The notes below the pieces were generated by a model. That model saw only the letters and a list, made by a program, of their open reading frames with translations, was not told where the DNA came from and made no database searches. A DNA stretch of 64,000 bases from Canna indica (Eukaryota; Streptophyta; Magnoliopsida; Zingiberales; Cannaceae). Below, one piece after another: positions 61,106 through 64,000 of this stretch (positions are counted from its first letter, which is position 1; every line of letters starts with the position of its first letter). The stretch covers positions 83,222,001 to 83,286,000 of the forward strand of contig CP136891.1 of assembly GCA_034359265.1 (NCBI GenBank), written 5' to 3'. Made by a program: the position numbers and the translations under genes.

Positions 61106-62813
61106 TTTTCTTCATGGGCATTTTATTCTTATCCATATTCACTACAAGATAGAAGTTTTACAATGAAACATATCAAGTGAAGCCTAAAGCTAGTATCTTT
61201 CTGTTCCTTCTCTATATTTCTTATTTGTCATATCTTCGACATGAATACATGGCCTGAAAAATCTTGGTAATTTAATAACCTTCGACAGTGAGTTTTTCTT
61301 GATCCTCAGAAATTTACTACGGAACAATTGTTCGACATGGTCCCATCAAATCCTGTACGTGAATTGAGAGACCTTCTGGAATCGGGCTAGGCATGGGTGG
61401 CAAAGTTGAAATGAAGTCAGCTGAATTATTACATTTGTTTTCCTTGAGGCAACAAATTGATTTTGCAGTAGTATAGTCTTTGAACTTGAGTGGAAAGAAT
61501 TCATTTGAAGACCATGGACTATTTTCTTAGCTAGTCATATAGGGGGAATCAACAGACTTGTACATGAACTGTGTACGCCCCATGTCTATGATATCATTTT
61601 ATCAAGTTAAAGAAAGCACGTTTGCAAGCAGAATTCCATGTCAAAGTATTTTGTCTAAGAAATGGAGGGTAACAATCTATTACAGTAAAACCCTAACAAT
61701 CGAAGGAATTCATCATGGACATTAAGAGCAAGAAAGGAGGGTTACACAGTTACACTCTATTACTCTGTAATATCTATTTGATAGAAAACATCAGTGTTAA
61801 AGAAACATCAGGAAAACTCTGCAAGAGTGCCTAGCCGATGAAAGATTTAGGAAAAAAATTCTGTCATCCAAATTTCTTTACTTGGAAAATGTATTTTGCT
61901 AGGTCAAAAGTATAGGTGCTAGTGATTGCAAGTGACACCACTAGTAAATTTTCATGATTGTGTAATTTTGCTTCTTGCAAACTACTATGAACTTTTAAAG
62001 GGAAGCCTCAATTTTCAGATATAAGCAATATGATGTTGTTAATATTGTACTTCAGCTTTCGGAACTACCAACTTTTCAGAAAAAAACTCAAGCTTACGGC
62101 TGATTTTTATATTGATTAAGAGGTGTGATATTTTCATGTGAGAACTGTGAGGACATCATATTCTATTGGACATCTATTCCATGAATTTGTGAGAACTGCG
62201 AGAACAAATGCTTCTTGCTTGATCTTGTTTTATGAACCCCATACATTCATTTTAATATTCTATCGCCAGATTCTGAACAAGTCATACTTTTCCTTCATTG
62301 GATATGGTTTTTCCTGCTGTGCCATTGAAATAATCGAGTATTTAAAGGAGTTGCTGCTGCTGTGTTGTACTGTATCCAAGTTGATGTTCTACTTGCATTT
62401 TTGAACTTACAAGCAATGTATGTGCTCTGCAAGTTGTTCTTTTTCCTATTAATTACATGTAAATTGGTCATTTTAATAGTACCTATGGTCTTGAAGATCA
62501 TCATCTCCTCATTTACCTTGTAAAATAGCCATTTCTATTACTGTCTACATTAACATTTGCTTAGGCTATTTGAATGACTTAGTAATGGTAGAATAAGTAA
62601 TGGTGCCATTACTATTTGTTCTTGGTCAAGTTTTCAACTTGAAAATTATTCAGCTTAGAACTTGACAACGCTTTTAATTTATCAGATAATAATAATGGAC
62701 CATCTATGTTATCTATTTTTGAATTCGGCGAGAGTAACTTTTCTTTTTCTGTTCCTGGATCTTCAGGTTCTTCGTTTGAGAGTCTTGCTTTTATTTTTCA
62801 AATGTGTCTGGCT
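61106..62813 (+). other. Probable leader/intron region of the cyclin gene
   Basis: No independent gene is recognised. The GC-rich block at 60700-60950 followed by about 1.8 kb of intron-like sequence suggests a 5' UTR exon and a long leader intron, but no splice pair is proven. Confidence 0.35.
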
Positions 62814-63711
62814 ATGAAGAAGAAAGGTTCCGTGACAATTGTTTCTGAAGTCTCTTGTGGGAGAATTACACGATCTCGAGCTGCTGCTTGTGTTTTTAAA
62901 GATAAAGATCTTCCACCACTACCATCTATTTCAAATCCAGTGAAAAAGCAGACACAACGCGGCAACTCAAAAAGAGCAGCATTTGATGAGAACAGTCATG
63001 TTGCTACTTATACAACATCAAAGAGCAAGAAGCGTGCAGTTCTTAAGGATGTTAGCAATGCATGCTCTAAGAACTCTTCACAGCAGTGGAAACCAGCGGG
63101 AAAAGTGCAGGTCTAATGATGCCACAATTTGGTTTTAGAATCTTTTCCCTACAGTTTGTGTTTTCTTATCTAGTATATGCTTGATCTTTAAAACTTGAAC
63201 TTGAAGAAAGAAAATATGCCTTATTGTAAAAGAATGCTAATGTCTTTGCCTCTTTGAACATCTACTTTCTGTAAGTACAATGTTTTAATTACTATGTTGC
63301 AATGTTGACCTTATCTTTATATGCTTTGTCAATCACTACCCTTCCAGTTGATTTGTTTGAAAATCTCTGTCTGATTTTTTTTCAGTTTTCTTTTGATTAT
63401 CCAGCATTCTGCTGTCCAAAGGGTTACATTGGGCCCTTCAAAAAGGAAAAGATGCTCCAATTCCATGGCTTCAAAATTAGCGTCAACTGGAAATGTACCC
63501 ACTTACAAGGATGTGGAACATAAGATGACTGAAGAAGTGCAGAAAGTGGGGTTAACACACTCAAAACACCCTTGCTCATTTGCAGAAGTAAGAGATTCCT
63601 TAGTAGCAAACAAGGAGAGCATCATGGTAGGGGAAAGCCTATGTACATCATCTTTGTTTGAGGAAAATCACATCAGCGAGAGCCATGAACCAATGAACCG
63701 TGCAAACAATG
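62814..63711 (+). CDS. A2-type cyclin, N-terminal part (gene runs off the window)
   Basis: Two exons are visible: 62814-63110 (phase 0) and 63405-63711, ending with a GT donor in phase 1. The start MKKKGSVTIVS resembles A2 cyclins. RITRSRAAA and the destruction box RAVLKDVSN (RxxLxxxxN, residues 74-82) are characteristic; the latter marks the protein for APC/C-driven degradation. GPSKRKR is a likely nuclear signal. The cyclin boxes are expected beyond 64000. A2 cyclins partner CDKs in S to M phase and in the switch to endoreduplication. An in-frame Met at 62706 is upstream, but the family pattern favours 62814. The exon 2 acceptor at 63404 is chosen by frame; a stronger-looking acceptor at 63384 would break it. 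Confidence 0.8.
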
Positions 63712-63880
63712 GTTAGCTTTTAATCCTTATGATATTTATATTGTGAAAGATAAATGGCCACTAAATTACAGTACAAATGTAGTATTGAACTTCTAAATAA
63801 AGAATGAATTAAATGAGTTGATGTTTATGACCATCTTAAATGACCAATTGAATACTTTGTTCACTTTGTTCATAGTTTTA

Positions 63881-64000
63881 GGGCATATTTGGTTGCTCGA
63901 ATAGACGAAGAATAGAATAGACAAGGAATAAGAATAGAGAAGGAATGCAATAACTATTCCTTTGTATAGTTGGCATGAGGGATAGACCATAAATCTCTTG
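63881..64000. mobile_element. Start of a Tourist-like MITE in cyclin intron 2 (cut by window end)
   Basis: TTA at 63878-63880 precedes gggcatatttggttgctcga, then gaatagacaaggaataagaa, atgcaataactattcctttg and gttggcatgagggatagacc. The order of gaata/aggaata strings follows the element at 41044. The right end is outside the window. Confidence 0.55.

Noticed and set aside
1..64000. CRISPR arrays, operons, bacterial or plastid genes
   Set aside because: No regularly spaced short repeats; intron-bearing genes and plant mobile elements show nuclear plant DNA throughout.

Overview
This is a window of a nuclear flowering-plant genome, most likely a monocot. The genes have GT-AG introns and plant-only products: an IDD zinc finger, a chloroplast ATP sulfurylase, LESV, DWARF27 and MIR167. 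Several first exons are very GC-rich at their 5' ends while introns and intergenic DNA are AT-rich, a gradient typical of monocots. I cannot name the species.

Layout. (1) 1-1.7 kb: complete coding region of a C2H2 INDETERMINATE-DOMAIN transcription factor. (2) 5.4-11.4 kb: a full-length but decayed L1-type LINE between 10-bp target-site duplications. (3) 14.1-17.7 kb: a TSJT1/aluminium-induced-type gene carrying an antisense tRNA-Lys(CTT) gene and a SINE remnant in intron 1. (4) 18.0-19.9 kb: a 5'-truncated LINE and a MITE with a very AT-rich core. (5) 21.0-29.9 kb: an 11-exon LRR / EDR1-like / Raf-type kinase gene. (6) 31.8 kb: a MIR167 hairpin. (7) 33-37 kb: an intergenic cluster of MITEs, one a textbook hAT element with a perfect 8-bp duplication. 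(8) 37.5-39.6 kb: a nested repeat block containing another LINE tail. (9) 39.9-45.3 kb: plastid ATP sulfurylase with a miR395 site in exon 1 and two inverted MITE copies in intron 1. (10) 46.7 kb: a second tRNA-Lys(CTT). (11) 48.0-48.3 kb: a calmodulin-like relic. (12) 48.7-52.7 kb: LESV, a starch-granule protein, on the minus strand. (13) 54.4-56.4 kb: a DWARF27-type carotenoid isomerase with one probable GC-AG intron. (14) 56.7-60.4 kb: repeats. (15) 60.7-64 kb: promoter side and first two coding exons of an A2-type cyclin, cut by the window edge.

The genes do not form a cluster or operon; they are independent transcription units separated by repeats. Two microRNA links stand out: MIR167 (known for control of ARF6/ARF8) is encoded here, and the ATP sulfurylase carries the site through which miR395 controls sulfur assimilation. 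I see no CRISPR array and no clearly new biological system. The most unusual items are the nested and inverted repeats, the intronic antisense tRNA, the calmodulin relic with a preserved intron position, and the non-canonical splice site in the D27 gene. Exon boundaries were inferred by eye from splice signals, reading-frame continuity and family conservation, so they remain predictions.
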